Assembly: GCA_030603745.1 (NCBI GenBank)
Contig: JAUVXE010000001.1
Coordinates: 273,641 to 337,640, forward strand
DNA from: Coriobacteriia bacterium
GTDB lineage: Bacteria > Actinomycetota > Coriobacteriia > Anaerosomatales > SLCP01
Reading direction: 5' to 3'
DNA: 64,000 nucleotides
The notes beneath the pieces are model-generated. The model saw only the letters and a program-made list of their open reading frames with translations. It was not told the DNA's origin and made no database searches. Of this stretch, positions 1 to 8,860 are shown in pieces (the first letter of the stretch is position 1; every line of letters begins with the position of its first letter). A program made the translations under genes and the position numbers.

Positions 1-1
1 G

Positions 2-334
2 GGGTTCGGCCTCGTGATGCGACTCGCCCGCTGGGGGATCCGCCGCTTCGGCGGCCCCTTCGACGCGACCGCGCCGCTCTCGGGCCAGCGCGCGCTCACG
101 GCCGAGGCGGTGCGCGCGGCCGTCCCCTTCGCATCCGGCTACGGCGTCGAGGTCGCGCTCACGGTGCGCGTCCTGCGCGCCGGGCTGCGCGTCGCCGAGG
201 TCGACACCACGATGTCGCACGCGGCCACCGGACGGGACCTCGCGGGGTTCGTGCACCGGGGCCGCCAGTTCGCGCACGTCGCGCGCGCCCTGCTCGGCCT
301 GGCACGCGAGGGCCGGCGCGCAAGGGGTCGCTAG
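2..334 (+). CDS. Family 2 glycosyltransferase, C-terminal fragment (5' end outside window)
   Basis: The frame is open from the first bases of the window, so the start lies upstream. About 110 C-terminal residues are visible, including GGPFDATAPLSGQRAL and, further on, a PFASGYGVEVALTVR stretch. Both resemble the C-terminal part of dolichyl-phosphate-mannose-synthase-like GT-A glycosyltransferases, where a GYGVE(V/I) segment follows the catalytic core. It would transfer a sugar from a nucleotide donor to a lipid or cell-wall acceptor at the inner membrane face; the substrate cannot be told. It converges on steB with only 4 bases between the stops, and it is the only plus-strand gene at the left end. 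Family assignment is moderately sure; function beyond that is unknown. Confidence 0.6.
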   Translation, partial: GFGLVMRLARWGIRRFGGPFDATAPLSGQRALTAEAVRAAVPFASGYGVEVALTVRVLRAGLRVAEVDTTMSHAATGRDLAGFVHRGRQFAHVARALLGLAREGRRARGR

Positions 335-338
335 CCAG

Positions 339-1181
339 CTAGCGCGGCCAGGGGGACACGGCGTTGTCGCCGTACCCGAAGTACCCTTCGGCCTGGCCCG
401 CGAGGACGAGCACGAGCGAGTAGGTCCCCTCAGGGCTGCCGAGGTGGTCGACCGCCGAGAGGCCGACGTCGACCGCTGCATCGACCACGCCGGTCGACTG
501 CGAGCGGGCCTCCCCGCCGAGCGCCGGCAGCCCCGCGTCCGCGAGCCCGCGCGCGAGCTCGAGCGCCGCCGCGTCCGGCCCGTCAGGGAACGCCGCGAGC
601 GTCACCACGCCCGCCACCGCCACGCCCACCTCGGGCTCGCCGTCGATCCGGAGCACGCCCGCCTCGGCCAGCAGCGCGGTGAGCGTCCGCTCCGCTGCCG
701 GCGTTGACCACTCGCGCACAAGATCCGCGACGACGGCCGCCCGCAGGTCCTCGACTGGGACGGGTTCGACGGTCTGCGTCACGACCGAGGAGACCTCAGG
801 GCTCGAGAGCCCGAACCCCGCCGAGGAGAGCACCATCGTCACCGGGGTCCCGCCGGCCTCTCTCACCGCCTCCTGCGCGGCACCGAGGCCGTCGGCCCGG
901 CCGGTCGCGGCGATGATGAGGACGTGCCGCTCGGCGAGCCGCCCGCCGGTCGCCACGGGGAGCAGCGTGTCGACGAGGTCCTCGCGCGAGGCTGCCCGCT
1001 CACGGAGTTCGCTGTTGGCCGCGTCGAGCGAGCGGAACTCCTCCTGCAGGCTCTGGACGATGGCCTCCTTCTGCCGGTCGAGGGTACCGCGCTCGACCAC
1101 GATGGTGCCGAGCAGCAGGCCGATCGAGAGCGAGAGGAAGACCGCGACCAGCGACGCGATGTGATATCTGAGGTTGTACAT
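339..1181 (-). CDS. steB: SteB/MctB-like membrane-anchored coiled-coil protein
   Basis: 280 residues. The N-terminus (MYNLRYHIASLVAVFLSLSIG) begins the single membrane helix, at about residues 8-26. A coiled-coil-like stretch follows (about 30-70), then a globular domain. This matches the family annotated as MctB (copper transport in Mycobacterium) or SteB (partner of SteA at the septum in Corynebacterium). It lies directly downstream of steA, as in those genera, which favours a cell-envelope or division role here; copper transport is not shown by the sequence. The ATG is preceded by AAGGAG at 7 bases. It is the last gene of the dxs-tlyA-nadK-recN-steA-steB unit. Confidence 0.8.
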   Translation of the reverse strand: MYNLRYHIASLVAVFLSLSIGLLLGTIVVERGTLDRQKEAIVQSLQEEFRSLDAANSELRERAASREDLVDTLLPVATGGRLAERHVLIIAATGRADGLGAAQEAVREAGGTPVTMVLSSAGFGLSSPEVSSVVTQTVEPVPVEDLRAAVVADLVREWSTPAAERTLTALLAEAGVLRIDGEPEVGVAVAGVVTLAAFPDGPDAAALELARGLADAGLPALGGEARSQSTGVVDAAVDVGLSAVDHLGSPEGTYSLVLVLAGQAEGYFGYGDNAVSPWPR

Positions 1182-1221
1182 GCGGTACTCCTTCTGATGC
1201 GCCGCCCGCGAGGGCCGTCGG

Positions 1222-2343
1222 TCAGACCCCGATCCACGCCCGGAGGCGCAGGAGCACGAGTCCGATCATCGTGCGGGCCATCGGCGAGATCGTCACGATG
1301 ACCGTCACCACCACGAGGGCGGCACCGACCAGCAGCAACAGGTCCGAGGGGCCCACCGAGGTACGATACAGCTTGTTCACGCCTTTCGCATCGACCAGAC
1401 GCGGCCCGACCTTCAGGCGCACCAGGAACGTCGAGGCCATCCCCTTGCGCCCCTTGTCGAGATACTCGACGAGGTTCGCGTGCGTCCCCACCGCGACGAT
1501 GAGGTCGGCCCCCGACTCGTAGGCGAGCAGGAGCGCGAGGTCCTCGCTCGTCGCGCCGATCGCCCACTGGATGGCGGGAAGCCCGAGGGCGTCGAGCCGC
1601 TCCATCGCGGGGCACCGCCCGTCCGGATATGCGTGGGCGATGAGCTCCGCACCGCTACTGAGAGTCTCGTCGCTGACCGAGTCCATGTCGCCCACGATGA
1701 TGTCCGGCGAGAAGCCGGCCTCCCGGATCGCGTCCGCGCCGCCGTCCACGCCGATGAGGACCGGGCGCACCTCGCGGATGTAGGGCTTGAGCGCGTCGAG
1801 GTCCTCGCGGAAGTCGTACCCACGCACGACCACGAGCACATGCCTCCCCGCGATGGGCGTCTTGACCTCGGGCACGCCGACGCCCCGCGCGAGGAGCGCC
1901 TTCTCCTTCTCGAGGAACTCGAGCGTATTGCGCGCGAACCGGTCGAGCTGGTCTCCCAGGCCTGCCTGCGCCGCCTCCATGGCCTCCTCGATCGCCGCGA
2001 CCGACAGCCGGGTGCCGCGCGCGACGACCTCGCCGTCGACGAGCAGGTCGGCACCCTCGATCGTCACGACCGTCCCCTCGGCGATCCGCTCGAAGACCTC
2101 GGGGCCCACCGCGTCGAGGATCTGAACGCCACCGCGGGCGAGCAGGAGCGGCCCGACGTTGGGGTAGGTGCCCGAGATCGACGCGGAGGCGTTCACCACG
2201 ACCTCGACCCCGGTGGCCAGCAGGCCCTCGGCGCTCACGCGGTCCATGTCGACGTGGTCGATGATCGCGATGTCGTCGTGCCCGAGGCGCTTCACGAGGT
2301 CCTTGGTGCGCTTGTCGAGCCGGGCGATCCCCTCGTATCTCAT
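1222..2343 (-). CDS. steA: SteA, putative cytokinetic-ring protein with TPK-like domain
   Basis: 373 residues. The central part carries VGDMDSVSDE, the acidic motif of the thiamine-pyrophosphokinase fold, and the C-terminus has a hydrophobic pair of helices (about 325-373) that should anchor it in the membrane. This is the SteA family of Actinobacteria, which works with SteB in septal peptidoglycan remodelling in Corynebacterium. Whether it still binds a nucleotide or thiamine-like ligand is unknown. Its ATG overlaps the recN stop (ATGA, 4 bases), and steB follows, the same order as around Rv1697-Rv1698. Confidence 0.85.
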   Translation of the reverse strand: MRYEGIARLDKRTKDLVKRLGHDDIAIIDHVDMDRVSAEGLLATGVEVVVNASASISGTYPNVGPLLLARGGVQILDAVGPEVFERIAEGTVVTIEGADLLVDGEVVARGTRLSVAAIEEAMEAAQAGLGDQLDRFARNTLEFLEKEKALLARGVGVPEVKTPIAGRHVLVVVRGYDFREDLDALKPYIREVRPVLIGVDGGADAIREAGFSPDIIVGDMDSVSDETLSSGAELIAHAYPDGRCPAMERLDALGLPAIQWAIGATSEDLALLLAYESGADLIVAVGTHANLVEYLDKGRKGMASTFLVRLKVGPRLVDAKGVNKLYRTSVGPSDLLLLVGAALVVVTVIVTISPMARTMIGLVLLRLRAWIGV

Positions 2344-3986
2344 CGGCCGGTCCGCTCCGCCAGCGCGCCGGCCTCGTCGAGCAGCTCGCGCGCGTGCGTG
2401 AGCGAGGCGTCGCTCACGCTCCCGGAGAGCATCCGGGCGACCTCGGCCACCCGCTCCTCCCCTGTCACCGGTTCGACCGTGGTCACGGTGCGCTCTCCGT
2501 CGTCCCGTTTCCGGACGACGAGGTGCTGGTCGGCGAACGCGGCGACCTGCGGCAGGTGGGTGATCACGAGCACCTGGTGCTCCGGCGCCAGGCTCGCCAG
2601 GCGCGCACCGACCGCGAGGCCCGTCGCACCGCCGATCCCGGCGTCGACCTCGTCGAAGACGAGTACCGGGACGTCGTCCGCCCGGCCGAGGACCCCCTTG
2701 ATCGCGAGCATCACCCGGGAGAGCTCGCCGCCCGAGGCGATCCGCGCGAGCGGGCGCGCGGGCTCGCCGGGAGCCGGCGCGAAGAGGAACTCCACCCGCT
2801 CCGACCCATCCGCCGTCCAGGACTCGAAGGGCAGCTCATCGAAGGCGACCTCGAAGCGGCTCCCTGCCAGGTGCAGACCCTCGACGGCCTCGGCGAGCGC
2901 GGTCATGAACCCGTCGGCGGCCACGCGCCGTGCGCTGGCGAGGGCTCCCGCGCGTTCGCGCAGCCGTTCCCCGGCGGTCTCCACCAGCGTCCGGGCCCGC
3001 TCGACGCCGGCGTCCCCCGACTCGACCGCCGCGAGCGTGGCCCGTGCCTCGTCCCGCGCGGCGAAGACCGCCTCGAGCGAGGGGCCGTACTTCTTCTTGA
3101 GCCCCGATATAGCCGCGAGCCGCGTCTGCTGCTCCTCGAGCACGACCGGATCGAACTCGACCGATTCGGCGTACGCGCGGGCCTCCGCGGAGATGTCCTC
3201 GCCCTCGGCGAGCAGCGAGCGGACCCGCCCGGCGAGCGCGTCGAGCTCCGGGTCGAGCCCCGCGACCCGCTCGAGCGCCACGAGGCCCCCGGCCGCCGCG
3301 TCGATCGCCCCGCCCTCCGCCCGCAGCGCGGCCTGGAGCGCCCGCGCGGCCTCGGAGAGCCGCTCCGCATGCGTGAGCGCGGGCAGCCGGCGCTCGATCT
3401 CCTCGTCCTCGCCGGGGGCCGGATCGACCCGCTCGACCTCGGAGAGCACGAACCTCAGGTAGTCCGCCTTCTGCTCGGCCTCGGCGAGCATGCGCTCGAG
3501 GCGGGCGAGTTCGTCGCGGGCCGCCACATGGGCCGCCCGCGCCTCGCGGTACGCCGTGAGCGCCCGGGCGCCCTCGGTGCCGGCGAACCGGTCGAGGTAG
3601 GCGACGTGCCTGCCGGGCGCGAGGAGGGACTGGTGCTCGTGCTGACCGTGCAGGTCGACGAGTGGGCCGAGCGTCTCGGCGAGCGTACCGACGGTGGCCA
3701 TCGACCCGTCGAGCGTGCACTTCGAACGACCGTCGGCAGTCAGCCGGCGTCTCGCGACGACCTCCGACCCTTCGGCGAGGCGGAAGCGTCCCTCGACGAG
3801 CGCCTCGGAGGCGCCGGAGCGCACCACCGTGGAGTCGGCGCGCTCCCCCACCAGCAGCTTCAACGCGCCGACGAGCGCCGTCTTGCCCGCACCGGTCTCT
3901 CCGGTCAGCACCGTCATCCCCGGTCCGAACTCGATCCACGCGTCCTCGATCAGCGCGACATCCTGTACGTGCAACTCCTCGAGCAC
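2340..3986 (-). CDS. recN: DNA repair protein RecN
   Basis: 548 residues from a GTG start. This start gives the family N-terminus MLEELHVQDVALIE and sits 2 bases after the nadK stop; the frame is open further upstream, but that part overlaps nadK. RecN is an SMC-like ATPase that gathers broken DNA ends. Visible motifs are Walker A GETGAGKT (about residues 29-36), the ABC signature ASGGELSRVM and Walker B VLVFDEVDAGIGG, with a coiled-coil-rich middle. The stop overlaps the steA start by 4 bases. No LexA-type box was seen, which fits its internal place in the operon. Confidence 0.95.
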   Translation of the reverse strand: MLEELHVQDVALIEDAWIEFGPGMTVLTGETGAGKTALVGALKLLVGERADSTVVRSGASEALVEGRFRLAEGSEVVARRRLTADGRSKCTLDGSMATVGTLAETLGPLVDLHGQHEHQSLLAPGRHVAYLDRFAGTEGARALTAYREARAAHVAARDELARLERMLAEAEQKADYLRFVLSEVERVDPAPGEDEEIERRLPALTHAERLSEAARALQAALRAEGGAIDAAAGGLVALERVAGLDPELDALAGRVRSLLAEGEDISAEARAYAESVEFDPVVLEEQQTRLAAISGLKKKYGPSLEAVFAARDEARATLAAVESGDAGVERARTLVETAGERLRERAGALASARRVAADGFMTALAEAVEGLHLAGSRFEVAFDELPFESWTADGSERVEFLFAPAPGEPARPLARIASGGELSRVMLAIKGVLGRADDVPVLVFDEVDAGIGGATGLAVGARLASLAPEHQVLVITHLPQVAAFADQHLVVRKRDDGERTVTTVEPVTGEERVAEVARMLSGSVSDASLTHARELLDEAGALAERTGR

Positions 3987-3988
3987 CG

Positions 3989-4837
3989 CTACCCCCGAAG
4001 GAACTCTGATCGGACGGCCTCGTAGAACTCGCGGCCGTCGAGCTTGACGAGGAGCACGTCGTCGGCGCCCCGGGCGATCGAGATCGCCTCGATGTCCCGG
4101 CGGCACGGCGTGAGCGTGCCGTCCACGGCGACGCAGGCGTCGCGGCGACCGGGGTCCGGCAGGCGGATCTCCACGGTGTCCGAGGGGCCGGCCACGAGCG
4201 GCCGGGTCTCGAGCGTGTGCGGAGCGACCGGCGTCACGACCGTGCACGCGACATCCGGGGAGACGATCGGCCCGCCCGCAGAGAGCGAGTAGGCGGTCGA
4301 GCCCGTCGCGGTCGCGGTCACGATGCCGTCACAGCGCATCGTGGTGAGCAGCGTCCCGTTCACGTGAAGCTCGGCCTCGATCAGCCGCATGGCCGTTCCG
4401 CGGCCCACGTAGACCTCGTTGAGCGCCCGGTACCTGCCGACCTCGCGGCCCGCCATGGTCACCGTCGCGGCAAGCGTCGACCGCCGCTCGATCCGGCCCT
4501 CCCCCGCGAGCGCGGACTCGACCGACTCCCGCATCCGTTCGGCGTAGGCGCCCGTGAGGAATCCGAGTCTGCCGAAGTTCACGCCGAGGATCGGTACCTC
4601 GGCCGCGCCGAGCAGGTGCACCGCCTTGAGGATCGTGCCGTCCCCGCCGAGCGAGACCACGAGCACCGGCTCCCCGATGTCGGTCGGGAAGACGGCGCAC
4701 TCGGTGAGCTCGCACTCCTCGGCGTCATCGGCGGTGAGGACGGGCTCGAACCCCGCGGTCGAGAGCCACGCGGCCAGGTCGACGGCCGCCGCCCGGGCGG
4801 CCGGGTTGCCTGTGTTGGGTACCAGCAGGACGCGCAC
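3989..4837 (-). CDS. nadK: NAD kinase
   Basis: 282 residues, GTG start preceded by AGGGGAG at about 8 bases. It phosphorylates NAD to NADP with ATP or polyphosphate in the cytoplasm. The diagnostic motifs are present: GGDGT (in VVSLGGDGTILKA), NE in the LNEVYVGRG segment, and the GSTAYSLSAGGPIVSP nucleotide-binding loop. It lies 4 bases downstream of tlyA and 2 bases upstream of recN, an arrangement widely conserved in Actinobacteria, so all three are very likely co-translated. Confidence 0.95.
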   Translation of the reverse strand: MRVLLVPNTGNPAARAAAVDLAAWLSTAGFEPVLTADDAEECELTECAVFPTDIGEPVLVVSLGGDGTILKAVHLLGAAEVPILGVNFGRLGFLTGAYAERMRESVESALAGEGRIERRSTLAATVTMAGREVGRYRALNEVYVGRGTAMRLIEAELHVNGTLLTTMRCDGIVTATATGSTAYSLSAGGPIVSPDVACTVVTPVAPHTLETRPLVAGPSDTVEIRLPDPGRRDACVAVDGTLTPCRRDIEAISIARGADDVLLVKLDGREFYEAVRSEFLRG

Positions 4838-4841
4838 GTTC

Positions 4842-5636
4842 TCACTCCCCTAACTCGGCGTGGACCGCCGCGACGATCAGCGCGGGGTCCACCTCGGCGG
4901 GCGTCCCGGCACGCGATGCCCACACCCAGAACTCGATGTTACCCTCCGGGCCCTTCAGTTGCGACCACGTCACGCCCCGCACCACGAGGCCCGCTCCCCG
5001 CACGGTCTCCAACGCGGCCACGAGCACGTCGGCGTGGGTCTGCGGGTCGCGCACCACACCCCGTTTTCCCACACGCGCCTTACCAGCCTCGAACTGAGGT
5101 TTGACCAAGGCCACGAGCTGGCCCGACTCGCCGAGGAGCGGCTCGACGTGCGGGAGGACCACCCGCAGCCCGATGAACGAGACGTCGATCACGGCGAGGT
5201 CGAACGGGGCGCCGAGCGCCTCTCCGTCGGCCTCCCGGATGTTCGTCCGTTCGAACACGCTGACCCGCGCGTCCTGCCTGAGGCTCCACGCGAGCTGTCC
5301 GTAGCCGACGTCGACCGCCGAGACCGCCGCGGCTCCTCGCTGCAGCAGGCAGTCCGTGAACCCGCCGGTCGACGCGCCGACGTCGACCGCCCGAAGCCCG
5401 GCGACGTCGAGCTCGAACGTGTCGAGCGCGCCTGCGAGCTTGTCGCCGCCGCGCGAGACGTAGCGGGGACGGGACATCACCTCGAAGACGGCGTCGTCGG
5501 CAACGCACTCGCCGGGCTTGCGCACCGGCTCCCCGCCGACGCGCACCTCGCCCGCCATGATCGCCGCGCGGGCCTTCTCGCGTGAAGGGAAGTATCCCTC
5601 CTCAGCGAGCGCGACGTCGGCTCGTCGTCTGGCCAT
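4842..5636 (-). CDS. tlyA: TlyA, 16S/23S rRNA (cytidine-2'-O)-methyltransferase
   Basis: 264 residues. The N-terminal 60 residues form an S4 RNA-binding domain, followed by the linker motif PRYVSRGGDKL and an FtsJ-like Rossmann methyltransferase domain with the SAM loop VDVGASTGGFTDCLLQRGA. The putative catalytic positions lie in VIDVSFI, ALVKPQFE and NIEFWVW. TlyA methylates ribosomal RNA; its loss gives capreomycin resistance in mycobacteria. The ATG lies inside the 3' end of dxs (35-base overlap), suggesting translational coupling. Confidence 0.93.
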   Translation of the reverse strand: MARRRADVALAEEGYFPSREKARAAIMAGEVRVGGEPVRKPGECVADDAVFEVMSRPRYVSRGGDKLAGALDTFELDVAGLRAVDVGASTGGFTDCLLQRGAAAVSAVDVGYGQLAWSLRQDARVSVFERTNIREADGEALGAPFDLAVIDVSFIGLRVVLPHVEPLLGESGQLVALVKPQFEAGKARVGKRGVVRDPQTHADVLVAALETVRGAGLVVRGVTWSQLKGPEGNIEFWVWASRAGTPAEVDPALIVAAVHAELGE

Positions 5637-7548
5637 CGACGGCGTCCTCCGGATGCGGTCGGGGCGAGCGCAGGTCCGTGTACCTGCCGAGGACAGCGCC
5701 CCGCACCCCCTCGGCGGTCAGGCCCACCTCGGCGAGCAGGCGATCCATCGCCCCGTGCGTCACGAAGCAGTCCGGGGTGGAGAGCCGCAGGAACGGGACC
5801 TCGACAGCGAGGTCCGACAGCGCCTCGAGCACGCCCGCGCCCATCCCGCCCACTCCGGTGTTCTCCTCGACGCTCACCACGAGGTCGTGCGCCGAGGCGG
5901 CCCACGAGATCACCTCGAGGTCGAACGGCTTGATCCAGCGCATGTTGACCACGCTCGCGGAGACGCCGTCGGCGGCGAGCAGGTCGGCGGCCTCCTCGGC
6001 GACGGAGACCATCCGGCCCGCCGCGAGCAGCGCGACATCGGTCCCCTCCCGTCGCACCTGCGCGCGACCGGCCTCGTAGACCTGCGGCTCCGCCGGGAGG
6101 GGGGCGCCGACACCCTTGCCCCGGGGATAGCGGATGGCGACCGGCCCGTCGGCCGTGACCGCGGTGTGAAGCATGTCGGCGAGCTCAGCCTCGTCGGCGG
6201 GGGCGAGCACCATCAGGTTCGGGATGCTCCGCAGGTAGGTCAGGTCGAACACGCCGTGGTGCGTTGGACCGTCCTCTCCCACGAGCCCGGCACGGTCGAG
6301 ACAGAACACCACGTGGAGGTTCTGGAGCGCCACATCCATGATGAGCTGGTCGTAGGCGCGCTGCAGGAACGTCGAGTAGATCGCCACGACCGGCACGCGC
6401 CCGCCGGCGGCAAGCCCGGCGGCGAGCCCCACCGCGTGCTGCTCGGCGATGCCGACGTCGAAGAAGCGGTCCGGGTAGGTCGCGGCGAACGCGTCGAGCC
6501 CGGTGCCGGAGGGCATCGCGGCGGTGATGGCGCAGACACGCTCGTCGCGCGCGGCCTCGTTCAGGAGCGCCCGGCTGAACGCCTCGGTGTAGGAGATCGG
6601 ACCCCCGGTCGAACCGTTGACCTGGCCGGTCGCGATCTCGAACGGGCTGATCCCGTGGAAGGTGTCGGGCTTGTCCTCGGCGTGCGTGTAGCCGGCTCCC
6701 TTGCGGGTGACGGCGTGGATGATCACCGGGCCGTCGACCGCCTTGGCGCGCTTGACGGCCGACTCGACCGCCCGGATGTCGTGGCCGTCGATGGGGCCGA
6801 CGTACTTGTGCCCGAGCTCCTCGAAGAGCATCCCCGGCACGAGCAGTTGCTTGACCGACTCCTTGGCGGCCTCGCCGGCGGCGACCATCGCCGCGCCGAT
6901 CTTGGTCCGTGCGAGCGCGCTCTCGACATCGTCCCGCAGGCGGTTGTAGCGTGGGTCGAGCCGCACGCGGGCCAGGTAGCTCGCGAGCGCGCCCACGTTC
7001 TCGGCGATCGACATCTCGTTGTCGTTCAGGATGATGATCATCCGGGTCCCGAGATGGCCGATGTGGTTCAGCGCCTCGAACGCCATGCCGCCGGTCATCG
7101 ACCCGTCGCCGATGAACGCGCACACGGTGCGCTCCTCGCCCGCCGCGTCGCGTGCCTCGGCGAGGCCGAGCGCGACGGAGAGCGAGTTCGAGGCGTGGCC
7201 GGTGTCGAAGACGTCGTAGGGGCTCTCGCTGCGCTTAGGGAACCCGCAGACCCCGCCGTACTGGCGCAACGTCGCGAACCCGTCCCGGCGGCCGGTGAGC
7301 AGCTTGTGGACGTAGGACTGGTGGCCCACGTCCCACACGATCCGGTCATCGGGGCAGTCGAGCGCGAGATGCAGGCCGAGGGTCAGTTCGACCACGCCGA
7401 GGTTCGGCGCGAGGTGTCCTCCGGTGGCCGAGACCGTTGCGACCAGCGTCTCCCGGATCTCGGTAGCGAGCCGCTCGAGCGACGCGTCATCGAGCCCGCG
7501 AAGGTCCTGTGGCGAGTCGATGGAGTCTAGGATTCGCTCGTCGCCCAA
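5602..7548 (-). CDS. dxs: 1-deoxy-D-xylulose-5-phosphate synthase
   Basis: 648 residues. Dxs condenses pyruvate and glyceraldehyde 3-phosphate in the first step of the MEP isoprenoid pathway, using thiamine diphosphate. Visible are the ThDP motif GDGSMTGGMAFEALN with NDNEMSI, the EDGPTHHGVFDL segment, and the GIAEQHAVGLAAGLA transketolase block. The best start is TTG at 7548, 11 bases after GGAG and close to the usual N-terminus (ILDSIDSPxDL); no in-frame ATG is better placed. A promoter candidate lies upstream. It is first in the dxs-tlyA-nadK-recN-steA-steB unit, an arrangement that suggests shared housekeeping expression rather than one pathway. Confidence 0.95.
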   Translation of the reverse strand: MGDERILDSIDSPQDLRGLDDASLERLATEIRETLVATVSATGGHLAPNLGVVELTLGLHLALDCPDDRIVWDVGHQSYVHKLLTGRRDGFATLRQYGGVCGFPKRSESPYDVFDTGHASNSLSVALGLAEARDAAGEERTVCAFIGDGSMTGGMAFEALNHIGHLGTRMIIILNDNEMSIAENVGALASYLARVRLDPRYNRLRDDVESALARTKIGAAMVAAGEAAKESVKQLLVPGMLFEELGHKYVGPIDGHDIRAVESAVKRAKAVDGPVIIHAVTRKGAGYTHAEDKPDTFHGISPFEIATGQVNGSTGGPISYTEAFSRALLNEAARDERVCAITAAMPSGTGLDAFAATYPDRFFDVGIAEQHAVGLAAGLAAGGRVPVVAIYSTFLQRAYDQLIMDVALQNLHVVFCLDRAGLVGEDGPTHHGVFDLTYLRSIPNLMVLAPADEAELADMLHTAVTADGPVAIRYPRGKGVGAPLPAEPQVYEAGRAQVRREGTDVALLAAGRMVSVAEEAADLLAADGVSASVVNMRWIKPFDLEVISWAASAHDLVVSVEENTGVGGMGAGVLEALSDLAVEVPFLRLSTPDCFVTHGAMDRLLAEVGLTAEGVRGAVLGRYTDLRSPRPHPEDAVDGQTTSRRRAR

Positions 7549-7601
7549 GAAGTGGTCATCTCCAACGGTCCGGCTGCAGGTCTGGTGCGGCTACGATCTC
7601 C

Positions 7602-7630
7602 AGGATAGTCCCGTCGTCACGCTTCGGCAA
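7602..7630 (-). promoter_or_regulatory. Candidate sigma-70-type promoter of the dxs operon
   Basis: On the minus strand, TTGCCG (7630-7625) and TATCCT (7607-7602) are separated by exactly 17 bases, about 55 bases ahead of the dxs start. It lies in the 111-base gap after xseB, one of the few real gaps in this part of the array. The match is by eye only. Confidence 0.5.
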
Positions 7631-7659
7631 AGTGCCCGCGGGCCGCGGTCACCGGGACG

Positions 7660-8046
7660 TCACTCGCGCGGCGCGCTCTCGTCATCGGCGGCAGGCGCCC
7701 CGTCGGACCCCCCGTCGACCCCGACGTCGTCGGCGCCCTCCCCGACGGGCTCGGCCGGCCCTGCGTCGAGCGGGGCCTCCCCGCCCGTCTCGGCGACGGG
7801 AGTCTCGACGAGCGGCGCCTCGTCGGCGGCGCCCCCGGCGCCGGACTCGTCGGCGGCCGACCGTTCCTCGATCACCGTGCGCCACTCGGTGTGGTCAGAG
7901 AGCTCCGTGCACGTGTTCGCGAGCCGCACGCCCTCCTCGAGCAGATCGAGGCTCTTCTCCAGCGACGTGTCCTTCTTGCGCACCTGAGCGACGATCTCCT
8001 CGAGCCGCGCGCGCGCCTGCGCGAAGGTGTACTGCTCATCAGCCAT
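7660..8046 (-). CDS. xseB: Exodeoxyribonuclease VII small subunit with long acidic tail
   Basis: 128 residues. The first 55 (YTFAQARARLEEIVAQ, then LEKSLDLLEEGVRLANTC) match XseB, the small subunit that assembles around XseA to form the single-strand exonuclease VII. Usual XseB proteins are about 70-85 residues. Here about 65 extra residues rich in Ala, Asp, Glu, Gly and Pro follow, probably disordered. No xseA is next to it, although xseA and xseB are usually adjacent. The start overlaps the nusB end by 8 bases. Confidence 0.85.
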   Translation of the reverse strand: MADEQYTFAQARARLEEIVAQVRKKDTSLEKSLDLLEEGVRLANTCTELSDHTEWRTVIEERSAADESGAGGAADEAPLVETPVAETGGEAPLDAGPAEPVGEGADDVGVDGGSDGAPAADDESAPRE

Positions 8047-8521
8047 CGGTGCCCTCGTCTTCCGATCCGTCGTCCGGCGGCGACCCGGCGGTCTCGGCGA
8101 TCCTGCCGAGGACCCCGTTCACGAAGCGCGACGAGTCCTCGCCTCCGTAGACCTTGGCCATCTCGACGGCCTCGTTGATCGACACCGACACCGGGATCTC
8201 GTCGGCGTAGCGGATCTCATAGGTCGCGAGACGCAGGATGTTGCGGTCCACGAGCGGCATCCGGGTGATCGACCAGTGCTTGGACGTGGCGGCGATCGCC
8301 TCGTCGATCTCCTCATGGTGCTCCCCGACCCCGGCGAGCAGCGCCCTGCAGAACTCGGACGGCTCCCCGTCCTCGGTGCTGTAGGAGCCCGACTCGAGGA
8401 TCGAGGCCACGCTCTCGCCGGTGATCTCGTTCTGGTAGAGGATCTGGAGCGCCTGGAGCCGGGCGCGGCTCCGCTCCTGCATACGGTCCATCGGTCCAGC
8501 CGATCCGCCAGGCACGCTCAC
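8039..8521 (-). CDS. nusB: Transcription antitermination protein NusB
   Basis: 160 residues, all-helical NusB fold. It carries RARLQALQILYQNE near the start, the RLATYEIRYADEIPVSVSINEAVEMAK block, and SSRFVNGVLGRIAE near the end, all conserved. NusB binds boxA RNA with NusE for rRNA antitermination. GTG at 8521 overlaps the stop of the Asp23 gene (GTGA) and is taken as the start; GTG at 8515 and ATG at 8491 are possible alternatives that would remove 2 or 10 residues. Its place after accC and an Asp23 gene matches the Firmicutes order accB-accC-yqhY-nusB. Confidence 0.93.
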   Translation of the reverse strand: MSVPGGSAGPMDRMQERSRARLQALQILYQNEITGESVASILESGSYSTEDGEPSEFCRALLAGVGEHHEEIDEAIAATSKHWSITRMPLVDRNILRLATYEIRYADEIPVSVSINEAVEMAKVYGGEDSSRFVNGVLGRIAETAGSPPDDGSEDEGTDG

Positions 8522-8859
8522 GCGGGGAACTCGATCCCGTCGATGAAGACGTCGACCGCTCCGACCTCGGCGCCGACCTGGCTCAAGATCGCGTCGGCCA
8601 CCTGGGTCTGCACGCGGGCGGCCACCTCTCGCAGCGGCGTGCCGTAGACGGCCGTGATGTGCAGGCGCACGTCGACCGCGCCGCTCTCATCGACGGAGAA
8701 GTCGACGGCCTTGCCCGAGGCACGGTTCACGATCCCGCCGAAGCCCTGGCCCGACGATGCGAACGCGACCCCGTCGATGCCCTCGATGGCGAGCGTGACG
8801 ATGGTGTCGAGCACCCCGGGGGCGACCCCGAGTCCCGCGACGCGGATCTCCTCGGACAT
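8518..8859 (-). CDS. Asp23/Gls24 family protein
   Basis: 113 residues from ATG 8859, chosen because GGAGGTGA lies 8 bases upstream; an ATG at 8880 would put that site inside the gene. The sequence (IRVAGLGVAPGVLDTIVTLA, then RLHITAVYGTPLREVAARVQ) fits the Asp23/Gls24 (DUF322) family. These are small cytoplasmic proteins linked to envelope stress and, for the YqhY branch, to fatty acid metabolism because of their position next to accBC. The same position here, between accC and nusB, suggests the YqhY type. Molecular function is unknown. Confidence 0.88.
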   Translation of the reverse strand: MSEEIRVAGLGVAPGVLDTIVTLAIEGIDGVAFASSGQGFGGIVNRASGKAVDFSVDESGAVDVRLHITAVYGTPLREVAARVQTQVADAILSQVGAEVGAVDVFIDGIEFPA

Positions 8860-8860
8860 C

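Noticed and set aside
329-344. Inverted repeat CGCTAG-CCAG-CTAGCG between the converging first two genes
   Set aside because: It spans the two stop codons but has only 6-bp arms and no T tract on either side, so it is a weak terminator candidate and may be chance.
3987-4247. Extended recN start overlapping nadK by 260 bases
   Set aside because: The GTG at 3986 restores the family N-terminus MLEELHVQ and fits the nadK stop; the extra residues look like antisense-type noise.
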